From Legionella_A sp049239925 (GTDB taxonomy: Bacteria; Pseudomonadota; Gammaproteobacteria; Legionellales; Legionellaceae), in NCBI GenBank assembly GCA_049239925.1, contig JBMLTO010000092.1, positions 1-25,878 on the forward strand: a DNA stretch of 25,878 bases. The letters run 5' to 3'. Shown one piece after another: positions 8,390 to 17,013 of the stretch; within the stretch, counting starts at the first letter, position 1, and each line of letters begins with the position of its first letter. The translations under genes and the position numbers were made by a program. The notes beneath the pieces are model-generated. The model did not search any database. It was not told where the DNA came from and was given only the letters and a program-made list of their open reading frames with translations.

Positions 8390-8784
8390 GTAACCCAGCA
8401 AACACTTACCAAAAAACATTCAATATTGCTTGGGGCGATATGGACGCTTTAGGGCATGTCAATAATGTTCGTTACTTTGATTATTTTCAGCAAGCACGTA
8501 TCGAGTGGTTGGACAATTTGCAGTTGGACTTAGATAATAGTCAAGGCCCCGTTGTAGTTCATGTAGCCTGCACCTATTTAAAATCAGTGATTTATCCTGC
8601 TTGTTTAACCATAAAAAGCAGCATTGATCGGGTAGGCCGCTCTAGTATTACGATGACACATGAATTGTATCAAGATCAAACTCTTATGGCACAAGGTGTT
8701 AGTAAAATAGTATGGGTAGATTATCAATTAAGTAAGTCTATACCTTTACCGGAGACATTAAGACAACTACTCAATAATCCCTGA
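8386..8784 (+). CDS. Acyl-CoA thioesterase, 4-hydroxybenzoyl-CoA thioesterase (hot-dog) family
   Basis: A 132-residue hot-dog-fold protein. The signature WGDMDALGHVNNVRYFDYFQ (16-35) contains the paired Asp residues (18, 20) and GHVNN that mark the YbgC/FadM-type 4HBT thioesterases. These hydrolyse acyl-CoA thioesters in the cytoplasm. The exact substrate cannot be told from the sequence. Its ATG overlaps the priA stop by the ATGA arrangement, so it is co-transcribed with the midA-like/PTPS/priA genes. It converges with the small exported protein on the minus strand across 33 bp that hold no clear terminator. Confidence 0.9.
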   Translation: MSNPANTYQKTFNIAWGDMDALGHVNNVRYFDYFQQARIEWLDNLQLDLDNSQGPVVVHVACTYLKSVIYPACLTIKSSIDRVGRSSITMTHELYQDQTLMAQGVSKIVWVDYQLSKSIPLPETLRQLLNNP

Positions 8785-8817
8785 ATTTGGCACTTCTCAA
8801 AGAATGATTAAAAACCA

Positions 8818-9096
8818 TCAATAGCGATAGCGTCTTTCACAGACTTGGAAACGTCCTTGTTTATACGGATTGCTATAAGCACGAAAAACATAATCACGGC
8901 AACTTTGTCCATAGCTATCAACATATCGTCGTTCTAGCCGAAAAGATAAATCGCTAAAATTCATATCTTCTCGCCATTCAGCTTGTTGTTGTTTTCTTCC
9001 TTCGGCATCAAGTTCATGCAGAAACTTGCTTAATTGGCTAGCATTTGTGATGCAAGACGCCAGTAAGGCAACTGATAGTACGGTAATTTTTTTCAT
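8818..9096 (-). CDS. Small exported protein of unknown function, possible lipoprotein
   Basis: A 92-residue protein with a clear export signal: two lysines, a hydrophobic core, then LASC with Cys15. LASC fits a lipobox, so lipidation by Lgt is possible; cleavage after NAS (residues 18-20) by signal peptidase I is the alternative. The mature part is short, charged and rich in Arg and aromatic residues, with two cysteines (66 and 86) that could pair, in the context GQSCRDY and QVCERRY. I do not recognise a domain. It has its own promoter-like sequence and an AGGATG ribosome site, and lies downstream of thyA on the same strand. Confidence 0.72.
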   Translation of the reverse strand: MKKITVLSVALLASCITNASQLSKFLHELDAEGRKQQQAEWREDMNFSDLSFRLERRYVDSYGQSCRDYVFRAYSNPYKQGRFQVCERRYRY

Positions 9097-9120
9097 GGAT
9101 ACATCCTAAAAAGTAGTTCT

Positions 9121-9149
9121 ATTATAAAGCATAGACCAAAGTTTTTTAA
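9121..9149 (-). promoter_or_regulatory. Sigma70-type promoter of the small exported protein
   Basis: On the minus strand a perfect -10 TATAAT (9121-9126) is preceded by a 17-bp spacer and TTAAAA (9144-9149, four of six matches to -35). Transcription would start about 20 bp before the ATG, and an AGGATG ribosome site lies in between. It sits in the 81-bp gap after thyA, so the small gene need not depend on the rppH-thyA operon. Confidence 0.6.
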
Positions 9150-9177
9150 CTGTTCTAATTAGGATGCCAGTGATGCA

Positions 9178-9972
9178 TCATATGGCAATTGGTGCTTTAA
9201 TTGCCGGATGGGATTGGTAATTAAGGATTTCAAAATCTTCAAATTGATAATCAAACAATGACGCTGGTTTACGCTTTAATTGCAATTGCGGTAAAGGATA
9301 TGGCTTACGTTCAAGTTGCTGTCTAGCTTGTTCAAGATGATTTAGGTATAAATGGCAATCGCCACCGCTCCAAATAAATTCACCGACGTCAAGATCACAT
9401 TGTTGGGCGACCATATGGGTAAGCAATGCGTAAGAGGCAATATTAAAAGGTACTCCAAGAAAGACATCTGCAGAACGCTGATAAAGCTGACACGATAATC
9501 GTTGATTGGCAACGTAGAATTGAAATAAGGTGTGGCACGGGGCTAGAGCCATTTTATCAAGCTCACCTACATTCCAAGCACTGACAATCAGACGACGCGA
9601 ATGAGGATTTGTTTTAATTTGCGTTATGATCTCTAATAACTGATCAATACAATGTCCGTCACTGGCAGGCCAGTTTCGCCACTGTTTGCCATAAATGGGA
9701 CCAAGATTGCCTTCATCATCTGCCCACTCATCCCAGATGCTCACGCCATGTTCATGTAAATAAGCGACATTGGTATCTCCCCGCAAAAACCATAATAATT
9801 CATGGATAATGCTGCGCGTATGTAATTTTTTAGTAGTTACGAGCGGAAAACCTTCCGCCAGATCAAAGCGCATTTGATAACCAAAAATCGATCGAGTGCC
9901 TGTTCCTGTTCGATCGTTTTTTTCTGTGCCTTGGGTTAATATGTGATTAATCAGTTGATGATAATTATTCAT
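9178..9972 (-). CDS. thyA: Thymidylate synthase
   Basis: A 264-residue enzyme converting dUMP to dTMP with methylene-tetrahydrofolate, which leaves as dihydrofolate. The frame extends 10 codons further upstream, but the ATG at 9972 gives MNNYHQLINHIL and a total of 264 residues, the same as E. coli ThyA. The catalytic Cys is Cys146 in APCHTLFQFYV. RSADVFLGVPFNIASYALL and the C-terminal HPAIKAPIAI are typical. The start overlaps the end of lgt (ATGAATAA), so it is translationally coupled as the last gene of rppH-ptsP-lgt-thyA. Confidence 0.98.
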   Translation of the reverse strand: MNNYHQLINHILTQGTEKNDRTGTGTRSIFGYQMRFDLAEGFPLVTTKKLHTRSIIHELLWFLRGDTNVAYLHEHGVSIWDEWADDEGNLGPIYGKQWRNWPASDGHCIDQLLEIITQIKTNPHSRRLIVSAWNVGELDKMALAPCHTLFQFYVANQRLSCQLYQRSADVFLGVPFNIASYALLTHMVAQQCDLDVGEFIWSGGDCHLYLNHLEQARQQLERKPYPLPQLQLKRKPASLFDYQFEDFEILNYQSHPAIKAPIAI

Positions 9973-10741
9973 TATGTTTGTACCACCATAAAGTAAGACC
10001 AAAAATTAGCATAGGGAGAGACAATAATTGCCCCATGGTCAACCAATTAAATGCAATGTATCCTATTTGAGCATCTGGTTCTCGAAAGCATTCAGCAATC
10101 AAACGACACAAGCTATAACCGATTAAAAAAAATGCAGCAACACATCCGGTTGGTTTCGGTTTTGCTGCATACCACCAGATGACAATAAACAAAATCACAC
10201 CTTCTAGGCTAAATTCATATAATTGTGATGGATGCCTTGGTTGATAATCAATTTGTGGAAAAATCATTCCCCATGATAAATTAGTTGGTCTTCCCCATAG
10301 CTCACCATTGATAAAGTTCCCAATTCTTCCTGCGCCAAGCCCAAGCGGTACAAGTGGTACAGCAAAATCAGCAATGGTCCAAAATGATTTTTGAATTTTA
10401 TAGCTGTATAACAATAGCGCTATAATCACCCCTAGTAACCCGCCATGGAATGCCATTCCGCCTTCCCATACTTTAAATAAGGTTAGCGGCTTATCTATCC
10501 ATTGCCAGCTATTGTATAGGATCATATAGCCTAAACGACCACCAATAATCACCCCAATTGCGGAAAAAAATATCAAATCACTGATTTGCTCGTGGGTCCA
10601 CTCAAGCTGATAGTGTTTTACCCGCCACTTGCCAAGAGACCACGCGCCCCAAAAGCCTAGTAAATACATCAATCCGTACCAATGGATGTGGAGGGGACCT
10701 AGGTTAAAAGCTACCGGATTGATGGATGGATAAATTAACAT
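9965..10741 (-). CDS. lgt: Prolipoprotein diacylglyceryl transferase
   Basis: A 258-residue inner-membrane enzyme that transfers diacylglycerol from phosphatidylglycerol to the lipobox Cys of prolipoproteins. Several membrane helices are visible. The Lgt signature GRIGNFINGELWGRPT occupies 138-153, with Arg139 at the place of the essential E. coli Arg143. His99 in MAFHGGLLG corresponds to the essential His103. Its start lies 35 bp after the ptsP stop, and its end overlaps the thyA start by 8 bp, matching the common gammaproteobacterial order. Confidence 0.97.
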   Translation of the reverse strand: MLIYPSINPVAFNLGPLHIHWYGLMYLLGFWGAWSLGKWRVKHYQLEWTHEQISDLIFFSAIGVIIGGRLGYMILYNSWQWIDKPLTLFKVWEGGMAFHGGLLGVIIALLLYSYKIQKSFWTIADFAVPLVPLGLGAGRIGNFINGELWGRPTNLSWGMIFPQIDYQPRHPSQLYEFSLEGVILFIVIWWYAAKPKPTGCVAAFFLIGYSLCRLIAECFREPDAQIGYIAFNWLTMGQLLSLPMLIFGLTLWWYKHNE

Positions 10742-10776
10742 TCTATTCTCATTGTTTATTCTGTTCCTCGCGTTTG

Positions 10777-13068
10777 TTAGCTGTTACCTGCTCGAATTAA
10801 ACTACCGAGGCCTTCAGCTTCAAGAACTTTTTGCAAATATAAGCGAATTTCGGTTGGGTGTTCAAGTTCCATGACTGCCGCTAACGTTTTTCGCGCATTG
10901 GCAATAGATAGTTTTCTAATCACCCATTTTATTCTTGGTAAGCTGAATGAATTCATGCTCAACGTATCAAATCCCATGGCTAGCAGTAGGATGACGGCAA
11001 GTGGATCGCTAGCCATTTCTCCACAAATACTAACTTCTACACCAGCAGCGTGGCCACCTTCAACAATTTTAAGCAAGGTGCGTAATAACGATGGGTGTAA
11101 GCAGTCGTAGAGATTAGCCACGCGTGGATTATTACGATCCACTGCTAGCAAGTATTGGGTTAAATCGTTGCTTCCTACGGATAAAAAATCAACTCGTTTT
11201 GCAAATTCGCGTGCTTGGTAGACTACCGCAGGGACTTCAACCATAATCCCTATGGGTGGCTTAATAATCTGACAGCCTTCTTCTACAATTTCTTTGTAGG
11301 CTTGGTTAATTAAAAAGGTTGCTTCATCAACTTCGCTGAGAGTGGTGACCATGGGTAGCATAATTCGAAGATTATTTAGCTCTTCACTGGCCCGTAGCAT
11401 TGCCCTTACTTGCAATAAAAAAACATCAGGATGGTCAAGGGTTACTCGTACCCCACGCCATCCAAGGTATGGATTGTCTTCTTTCATGGGGAAGTAGGCG
11501 AGGATTTTATCCCCTCCGATATCAAGGGTTCGCATAGTTACGAAGCGTGGCGCGAAAGCCTTCAGGATTTGTCTATAAATAATGTATTGTTCATCTTCTG
11601 ATGGAAATCGATCACGGCTCATGAAGGGTACTTCAGAACGATAGAGACCAACGCCTTCAGCTCCTACACTCATCGATAACCCGGAATCCATAGTAAGACC
11701 AGCATTAACTTGCAATGAGACGCGATAATTGTCAGTGGTTTCTGCTGGTTTGTCACGGAGGGTAATCAAGCTTTGGTTTAATTCATCTTCTTCTTGCGCT
11801 AATTGTTTATATTCGGCTAGCAGGGTCTTTGATGGAGAAATAAATACATGGCCATGATAGCCATCGACGATGATTGCTCGACGAGAAATGTGTTCTATCT
11901 TTAATCCGCGAGCCCCCATGACTGTAGGGACCCCTAAGGCTCTTGCTAAAATAGCAACGTGAGAGTTGCTAGAACCTTTGGCTGAGACTAAACCAACAAG
12001 CTGACCTTCTGGTACTTCTGCTAGGGCAGCTGCATTGATTTCTTCCCCTACTAGGATGGTCCGTTTGGGATAGATGATTTCTTCTTGTTGTGACGATTGT
12101 AATTCTGCTAGGACTCTATGCCCTAGATCTTTAAAGTCACTGGCGCGTTCACGTAAATAATCATCTTTCATGTTTTCAAATTGTAAAACATGTTTTTTTA
12201 TAACGGTTGCTAATGCAGCTTGAGCGTTCAGTTGTTCATGATCAATCAGTTCAGCGACATCAGCGCCTAAGCTATCGTTATCAAGAATGCGTAAATAGAC
12301 ATCGAAGAGAGCGTGTTCATCTTCATCTATACTATTTTTCATTCGTTTACTAAGCCGCTGCATATTGTCTCTAGCGGTGGTTAGCGCCTGAAAAAAAATA
12401 GCTTTTTCTGCTGTTGTATCTTCAACTGTATTTCGGGGTACTGCATCGATATCGGCTATCGGATATACGACTACCGCGCTGCCAATGCCGACTCCAGGAA
12501 CGCTGCCTATTCCCGTCAGGGTCATTTGCATGGGTTCATTTTTAGCAATTCCACCAAGTTCCAGCTGCGTTAGTTCTGTCAGTTCACCGGTTGCTTCGGC
12601 ATGAGCAATAATGCCGCCTAACTGGGCTGCCAGTGTAATCAGAAAGGCTTCTTCTGCATCGTCAAAAAAACGCTGTTCTCTACCTTGTACCGTAAGCACG
12701 CCATATAGCTTACGGTGTTGGATAATAGGGACCCCCAGAAAGCTCTTAAGGTATTCCTCTCCAAGCAGTGAATGGTGAAAGAAATCTGGATGGGTGGGGG
12801 CATTATCAAGATTAATGGGTTCTTCGCGCCGGCCTACTAATCCAATGATGCCTTGCTCAAGGTTGATCCGTACGTTAGACTCTGCTTGTTTGTTGAGACC
12901 TTCGGTGGCAATTAAAACATATTCTGCTAATTTATTATCAATCAAAAAAACAGAAACAGCATCTGCGGTCACTGCTTTGCGCACTTGTTGCACCAAAATG
13001 CTCAGTGCATCAGCTAGATGATGGGCCGTGGTTACGGCTTGCACGATACGTTTTAGTATTTTTAGCAT
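10777..13068 (-). CDS. ptsP: Phosphoenolpyruvate-protein phosphotransferase PtsP (EI-Ntr)
   Basis: A 763-residue first enzyme of the nitrogen-related PTS, which autophosphorylates with PEP and passes phosphate to NPr. A GAF sensor domain covers about residues 1-160. The PTS enzyme-I domains follow: the phospho-acceptor is His370 in GSSNSHVAILARALGVP, and the PEP-binding barrel contains TLDIGGDK and the C-terminal ICGEMASDP with Cys682. The length is near the E. coli 748. The ATG directly follows the rppH stop codon with no gap, so expression should be tightly coupled to rppH. Its partners NPr and EIIA-Ntr are not in the window. Confidence 0.97.
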   Translation of the reverse strand: MLKILKRIVQAVTTAHHLADALSILVQQVRKAVTADAVSVFLIDNKLAEYVLIATEGLNKQAESNVRINLEQGIIGLVGRREEPINLDNAPTHPDFFHHSLLGEEYLKSFLGVPIIQHRKLYGVLTVQGREQRFFDDAEEAFLITLAAQLGGIIAHAEATGELTELTQLELGGIAKNEPMQMTLTGIGSVPGVGIGSAVVVYPIADIDAVPRNTVEDTTAEKAIFFQALTTARDNMQRLSKRMKNSIDEDEHALFDVYLRILDNDSLGADVAELIDHEQLNAQAALATVIKKHVLQFENMKDDYLRERASDFKDLGHRVLAELQSSQQEEIIYPKRTILVGEEINAAALAEVPEGQLVGLVSAKGSSNSHVAILARALGVPTVMGARGLKIEHISRRAIIVDGYHGHVFISPSKTLLAEYKQLAQEEDELNQSLITLRDKPAETTDNYRVSLQVNAGLTMDSGLSMSVGAEGVGLYRSEVPFMSRDRFPSEDEQYIIYRQILKAFAPRFVTMRTLDIGGDKILAYFPMKEDNPYLGWRGVRVTLDHPDVFLLQVRAMLRASEELNNLRIMLPMVTTLSEVDEATFLINQAYKEIVEEGCQIIKPPIGIMVEVPAVVYQAREFAKRVDFLSVGSNDLTQYLLAVDRNNPRVANLYDCLHPSLLRTLLKIVEGGHAAGVEVSICGEMASDPLAVILLLAMGFDTLSMNSFSLPRIKWVIRKLSIANARKTLAAVMELEHPTEIRLYLQKVLEAEGLGSLIRAGNS

Positions 13069-13593
13069 TTAGTGACCATGATTGCCTCGTTTACGACGCG
13101 TTCCCGGTGGGTTGCGTCTTTTTTTCAGGAAATACTCTAGCTCTTTTAGTGCTTGAATGTATACCTGTCTTTTAAAAAAAATAACTTGTTCTTGTGGCTC
13201 GTGATAATCCATCCAGCGCCAGCTATCAAATTCAGGCGAATCACTTAAATCTAGTCGAAGCTTCTGTTCGTTGGTGATTAATTTCAGCAAAAACCATTTT
13301 TGTTTTTGTCCGATGACTAGTGGAGTTGTGCCATACCGTAAGTACTGTTTGGGAAGCTTATATTTGAGCCAGCGTTTGGTAGAGCCTAAAATTTCTATGT
13401 CTTCGCGTTCCAATCCTATTTCTTCACGAAGCTCTCGATACATTGCTTCTGTTGCTGTTTCTCCGGTAGCTAATCCTCCTTGAGGAAATTGCCAACTATC
13501 ATGACCTTGGCGTCTTCCCCAAAAAACACGCCCAGAGTCATTAACTAAGATGATACCCACATTTAGTCGGTAACCTGCTCGATCTATTACCAT
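13069..13593 (-). CDS. rppH: RNA pyrophosphohydrolase (Nudix)
   Basis: A 174-residue Nudix hydrolase that removes pyrophosphate from mRNA 5' ends to start RNase E-dependent decay. The Nudix box runs from Gly39 to Leu61: GGLATGE ... RELREEIGL, with all signature Glu residues. The start MVIDRAGYRLNVGI matches the RppH N-terminus. WQFPQGG precedes the box as in family members. The C-terminus is basic (KKRRNPPGTRRKRG), a plausible RNA contact. No ribosome site is visible before the ATG, and the upstream bases are AT-rich. It is the first gene of rppH-ptsP-lgt-thyA. Confidence 0.96.
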   Translation of the reverse strand: MVIDRAGYRLNVGIILVNDSGRVFWGRRQGHDSWQFPQGGLATGETATEAMYRELREEIGLEREDIEILGSTKRWLKYKLPKQYLRYGTTPLVIGQKQKWFLLKLITNEQKLRLDLSDSPEFDSWRWMDYHEPQEQVIFFKRQVYIQALKELEYFLKKRRNPPGTRRKRGNHGH

Positions 13594-13687
13594 ATTTATA
13601 CTTAATATTAACTACAATTACTGTGATTTTTTCACAAAAGGCAAGAGGTTGGCAAATGAAACCTACAATTAACTAGTTTATTCTTTA

Positions 13688-13716
13688 TTTATGTCTTGAT
13701 TTCATCCGTGTACAAT
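13688..13716 (+). promoter_or_regulatory. Possible promoter of ansA
   Basis: TTTATG (13688-13693), a 17-bp spacer and TACAAT (13711-13716) give a fair -10 and a poor -35. The leader to the ansA ATG would be about 140 nt. The rest of the rppH-ansA gap is AT-rich with two copies of ctacaatta (13612 and 13663) and no other clear signal. Confidence 0.3.
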
Positions 13717-13861
13717 AAAATAGTTTTCTCATTGGATGAGCATAGCGGTTAGGTGTTTAATCTTATAGCAACATGACTAGCTTGGATAAACACTTCCAAT
13801 GATGGCTTTCCTGTTGGGGGTTATTGATTGCCATTTCCTCGTGATTCTTGAGGTAATCTGA

Positions 13862-14872
13862 ATGAAAAAAAAAGTATTGATTATTAACACGGGTGGCACT
13901 ATTAGTAGTGTGAAAACTAATCATGGCTATGAGCCTAAACAGGGTTATGTTGAATTTGCATTGACTCAATTACCGGCGCTTAATCATCCGGCAATGCCTT
14001 GTTTTAGTATCAAAGAATATCAGCCTTTATTAGACTCGTCTAACATGACGGTAACTGAGTGGAATCGAATTGCTTCTGATATTGCTGACCACTATGATGA
14101 CTACGATGGTTTCGTGGTTTTGCATGGAACGGATACTATGGCTTATACGGCATCAGCCTTATCTTTTATGTTAGAAAACTTAACGAAGCCTGTTATTTTA
14201 ACCGGTTCACAAATTCCTTTATCCGAGGTGCGTAATGATGCTGTTGATAATATTCTAACCTCGCTATGGTTATGTGCTCGCCAACCAATTGCTGAAGTTT
14301 GTGTTTATTTTAATCGACGATTGATGCGTGGCAATCGTACTCAAAAAGTTAGTGCACAGCAATTTGACGCGTTTGATTCCCCAAATTTCCCTCACTTGGC
14401 CACAATAGGTATAGATATAAATGTTCATCGACAATTATTGTTACCATCAAGTGATAATATTTTTAAATTACAAACGATTACCCCGCAGTTCATTGCTAAT
14501 TTTCGCTTATTCCCTGGTTTTTCTACTGATGTCTTAGCTTTTATCGTACAACAACCCTTGCGTGGTTTAATTTTGGAAACTTATGGTGCTGGAAATGCGC
14601 AAAATAACGTACCCCGTTTTTTGGAGTTATTGAGTCAAGCATGTAATCGTGGAGTTATCATTGTTAATTGTAGTCAGTGTCAACATGGCAAAGTAGAGAT
14701 GAATCAATATGCTACGGGATATACACTTAAGCAGGCGGGATTAATCAGTGGCCATGATATGACTCCAGAAGCCGCACATTGTAAGTTATTGTATTTATTA
14801 AGTAAGAATATCCCGTTATTGCAAGTGAAAGCAATGATGGAAACTGCTTTATGTGGTGAACTTAGTCAATAG
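13862..14872 (+). CDS. ansA: Type I (cytoplasmic) L-asparaginase
   Basis: A 336-residue asparaginase converting L-Asn to Asp and ammonia. The N-terminal NTGGTI motif carries the nucleophile Thr13, and the second active-site motif HGTDTM carries Thr90 and Asp91. LTGSQIPLSEVRNDAVDN follows, as in E. coli AnsA. There is no signal peptide, which fits the cytoplasmic type I enzyme rather than periplasmic type II. A good GAGG ribosome site precedes the ATG. The gene stands alone between the rppH operon (divergent) and glmU, from which it is separated by about 200 bp holding a dispersed palindromic repeat. Confidence 0.95.
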   Translation: MKKKVLIINTGGTISSVKTNHGYEPKQGYVEFALTQLPALNHPAMPCFSIKEYQPLLDSSNMTVTEWNRIASDIADHYDDYDGFVVLHGTDTMAYTASALSFMLENLTKPVILTGSQIPLSEVRNDAVDNILTSLWLCARQPIAEVCVYFNRRLMRGNRTQKVSAQQFDAFDSPNFPHLATIGIDINVHRQLLLPSSDNIFKLQTITPQFIANFRLFPGFSTDVLAFIVQQPLRGLILETYGAGNAQNNVPRFLELLSQACNRGVIIVNCSQCQHGKVEMNQYATGYTLKQAGLISGHDMTPEAAHCKLLYLLSKNIPLLQVKAMMETALCGELSQ

Positions 14873-14891
14873 TCTTGATGTTTTTTATTTA

Positions 14892-14961
14892 GGATTTAGC
14901 CCTTCGAGACGCGTGCTACGCACGCTCCTCAGGACAAACGGACCTGGGAAAAATCGCTAAA
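14892..14961 (-). repeat. Dispersed palindromic repeat, copy 1
   Basis: About 70 bp in the ansA-glmU gap. Read on the minus strand it aligns along its length with 24726-24797 on the plus strand, sharing tttagc, atttttc, cctgagg, the palindrome core and cgcgtctcga. The core palindrome is GCGTGC-TAC-GCACGC at 14911-14925. A second inverted repeat extends past it: AAAATCGCTA near 14951-14960 pairs with TAGCGATTTT near 14987-14997. It is probably a REP-like, non-coding mobile repeat. Confidence 0.75.
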
Positions 14962-15074
14962 GTGGAGTTAAATGAGTATCACTGCCTAGCGATTTTCGAT
15001 AATCTATACAAATTTGGTAATAATAACTAAAGTTGCCAGACTAACCGTTATAAAATGATAGGAACTTAAACGTT

Positions 15075-16445
15075 ATGCTACATGTTATCATTCTTGCTGC
15101 CGGTCAGGGCAAGCGTATGTACTCTGCTACCCCTAAAGTTCTACATCCGATTGGCGGCAAAGCAATGCTTGCTAGGGTGGTCGCTGCAGCTCAATTACTT
15201 AATCCAGTCGCCATACATGTGATTATTGGTCATGGTGCTGAGCAAATAAAACAAGCGTTACCTGAGTTGCCTGTTAATTGGATTATTCAGCAGCAGCAAC
15301 TAGGAACCGGACATGCTGTTATGCAGGCTTTGCCATTCATCATGTCTAATAGTCAGGTATTAATACTATCAGGTGATGTGCCACTCATCACTGGTTATAC
15401 ATTACAAGCATTGCTATCCAAAGTAGATCAGACACATCCATTAGCTTTATTGCTGTCGACAGTTTCTGAACCGTTTGGTTTAGGTCGAATCGTCCGTGAT
15501 CAGTATTCTCGCATTGCTGCAATCATTGAGGAAAAAGATGCCACTCATGAACAGCGTAAAATCCAAGAAATCTATACAGGTATTTGTTGTGTTCATGCTG
15601 AAGTCCTAGCACGTTGGTTGCCACGGCTTAGCAATGAAAATGCTCAACAAGAATATTATTTAACAGAAATTATTTCGATGGCTGTTAATGAAGGTATTGA
15701 TATTGCTTCATTAATCACGACGAATCATTTAGAAATTCAAGGTGTTAACAATCGATTGCAGCTTCACCAATTAGAACGTGATTGGCAACAGCGTTTAACC
15801 AATCAGCTACTATTAACAGGGGTTAGCCTTGCCGATAGTTCTCGTCTTGATATTCGTGGCGAGTTAATTTGTGGCCAAGATGTTTTTATTGATGTTAACA
15901 ATGTGTTTATAGGACATGTAATCGTTGGCGATGGCTGTCGAATTGGTCCTAATTGTGTCATCACTAATTCAACGCTTGCCGAAAATTGTGTGATTCACCC
16001 TAACAGCGTGATTGATGGTTGTCAGTTGGGTCATGCTTGCGAAGTTGGGCCATTTGCACGCCTAAGGCCTGCAACCGTTTTGGCTGACCAATCTAAAATA
16101 GGTAATTTTGTAGAAACCAAAAATGCGGTTCTAGGCTCAGGTAGTAAGGCGAGTCATCTAAGTTATTTAGGAGATGTTGAAATAGGCAAACAGGTTAATA
16201 TTGGTGCTGGAACAATTACTTGTAATTACGATGGCGCGTTTAAGCATAAAACGATTATTGAAGATGGCGCATTTATTGGTTCAGATACCCAATTAGTTGC
16301 TCCTGTTATTATAGGTGAGAATGCTACAGTTGGCGCAGGCAGTACCATTCGCAGAAATGTACCGCCAGGAGAATTGACATTAACCGAATCTAAACAAAAA
16401 ACTTTATATGGTTGGGTGCGGCCTAAAAAAAAACCACCAGCTTAG
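15075..16445 (+). CDS. glmU: Bifunctional UDP-GlcNAc pyrophosphorylase / glucosamine-1-phosphate acetyltransferase
   Basis: A 456-residue enzyme making UDP-GlcNAc for peptidoglycan and LPS, the same length as E. coli GlmU. The uridylyltransferase domain starts with LAAGQGKRM (7-15) and Lys21. It includes LSGDVPLI and ends near residue 230. The left-handed beta-helix acetyltransferase domain shows hexapeptide repeats and ASHLSYLGD, then GAGTITCNYDG. The stop codon TAG (16443-16445) is shared with the left edge of a decayed IS: TA is the target dinucleotide and G is the first IS base. The reading frame is intact. Confidence 0.98.
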   Translation: MLHVIILAAGQGKRMYSATPKVLHPIGGKAMLARVVAAAQLLNPVAIHVIIGHGAEQIKQALPELPVNWIIQQQQLGTGHAVMQALPFIMSNSQVLILSGDVPLITGYTLQALLSKVDQTHPLALLLSTVSEPFGLGRIVRDQYSRIAAIIEEKDATHEQRKIQEIYTGICCVHAEVLARWLPRLSNENAQQEYYLTEIISMAVNEGIDIASLITTNHLEIQGVNNRLQLHQLERDWQQRLTNQLLLTGVSLADSSRLDIRGELICGQDVFIDVNNVFIGHVIVGDGCRIGPNCVITNSTLAENCVIHPNSVIDGCQLGHACEVGPFARLRPATVLADQSKIGNFVETKNAVLGSGSKASHLSYLGDVEIGKQVNIGAGTITCNYDGAFKHKTIIEDGAFIGSDTQLVAPVIIGENATVGAGSTIRRNVPPGELTLTESKQKTLYGWVRPKKKPPA

Positions 16446-16978
16446 GGCGTGTTGACAATTGATTATCCCGCCTAAGTGCCGTGACTCGTTCGCGGCATCC
16501 ATTCGCTCGTAATCAGCGGCAAATGTCTCCATACAGATCAGACCATTCTGGATTTAGGTTCTCAATCAAATTTAACGTCTATAGCCTGGACCAGTTTTTG
16601 AATTGCTATTCACGTCGAGCAGCCTCTAGATCAGTTTCATGAACCTCGTCATCAACCAACATATGCACATTGTACTTAGCTGTACTTGATGTTCCTGGCA
16701 CAGGCGATACTACCATCAATCAATTCCCATTCAAGCTCAGGATGTTGTATAAGACCTTTAAATATTTTCATCCATTTGTCTTTTAAGGACCAACGATTAA
16801 ATGGTTGATCAATAGAATTCCAACATTCGAACTCTATGGGTAGATATCGCCAAGGGCAGCCAACCATCATGCGAAGATTAGACTTGTCATCTATTTGATG
16901 TTGTAGCATTATCTTCTTCAGTTTAGACCACGGCTCATTACTGAGCATCAGTCTAGCGATTGCCAACTCGTTACGCCC
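16445..16978 (-). mobile_element. Decayed IS5-type insertion sequence
   Basis: A 534-bp remnant. Its ends are inverted, GGGCGT at 16445-16450 and ACGCCC at 16973-16978, and it is flanked by TA on both sides (16443-16444 and 16979-16980), consistent with a TA target duplication. Inside is a shortened IS5-like transposase reading frame on the minus strand. The left 230 bp carry only stop-interrupted short frames. At roughly half the length of a complete element it should be immobile. The inverted repeats match over only 6 bp before diverging, so exact ends are likely but not certain. Confidence 0.7.
16676..16966 (-). pseudogene. IS5-family transposase fragment
   Basis: Ninety-six codons resembling the N-terminal part of IS5-group transposases. 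The start LSNEPWSKLKKIML matches the usual LSDxxWxxLxPLL. CPWRYLPIEF matches PWRDLP, followed by CWNSIDQPFNRWSLKDKW and LEWELIDGS, the last like the conserved MIDGT. The stretch that normally joins the first two motifs is shortened, and the frame stops soon after the first catalytic Asp, so the rest of the DDE domain is missing. The start codon is TTG. It is non-functional in this form. Confidence 0.72.
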
Positions 16979-17013
16979 TAGTTGTTGTTTACACGACTAA
17001 GAGTTAAAACAGA

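Noticed and set aside
12794..13021. Plus-strand frames opposite ptsP (also 10871-11110)
   Set aside because: They are antisense shadows of a well-conserved gene, with no ribosome sites and no recognisable protein.
13622..13636. CRP-like site TGTGA-TTTTT-TCACA upstream of rppH
   Set aside because: The spacer is 5 bp rather than the 6 expected, the centre is a simple T-run, and the flanks do not match; chance in AT-rich DNA is likely.
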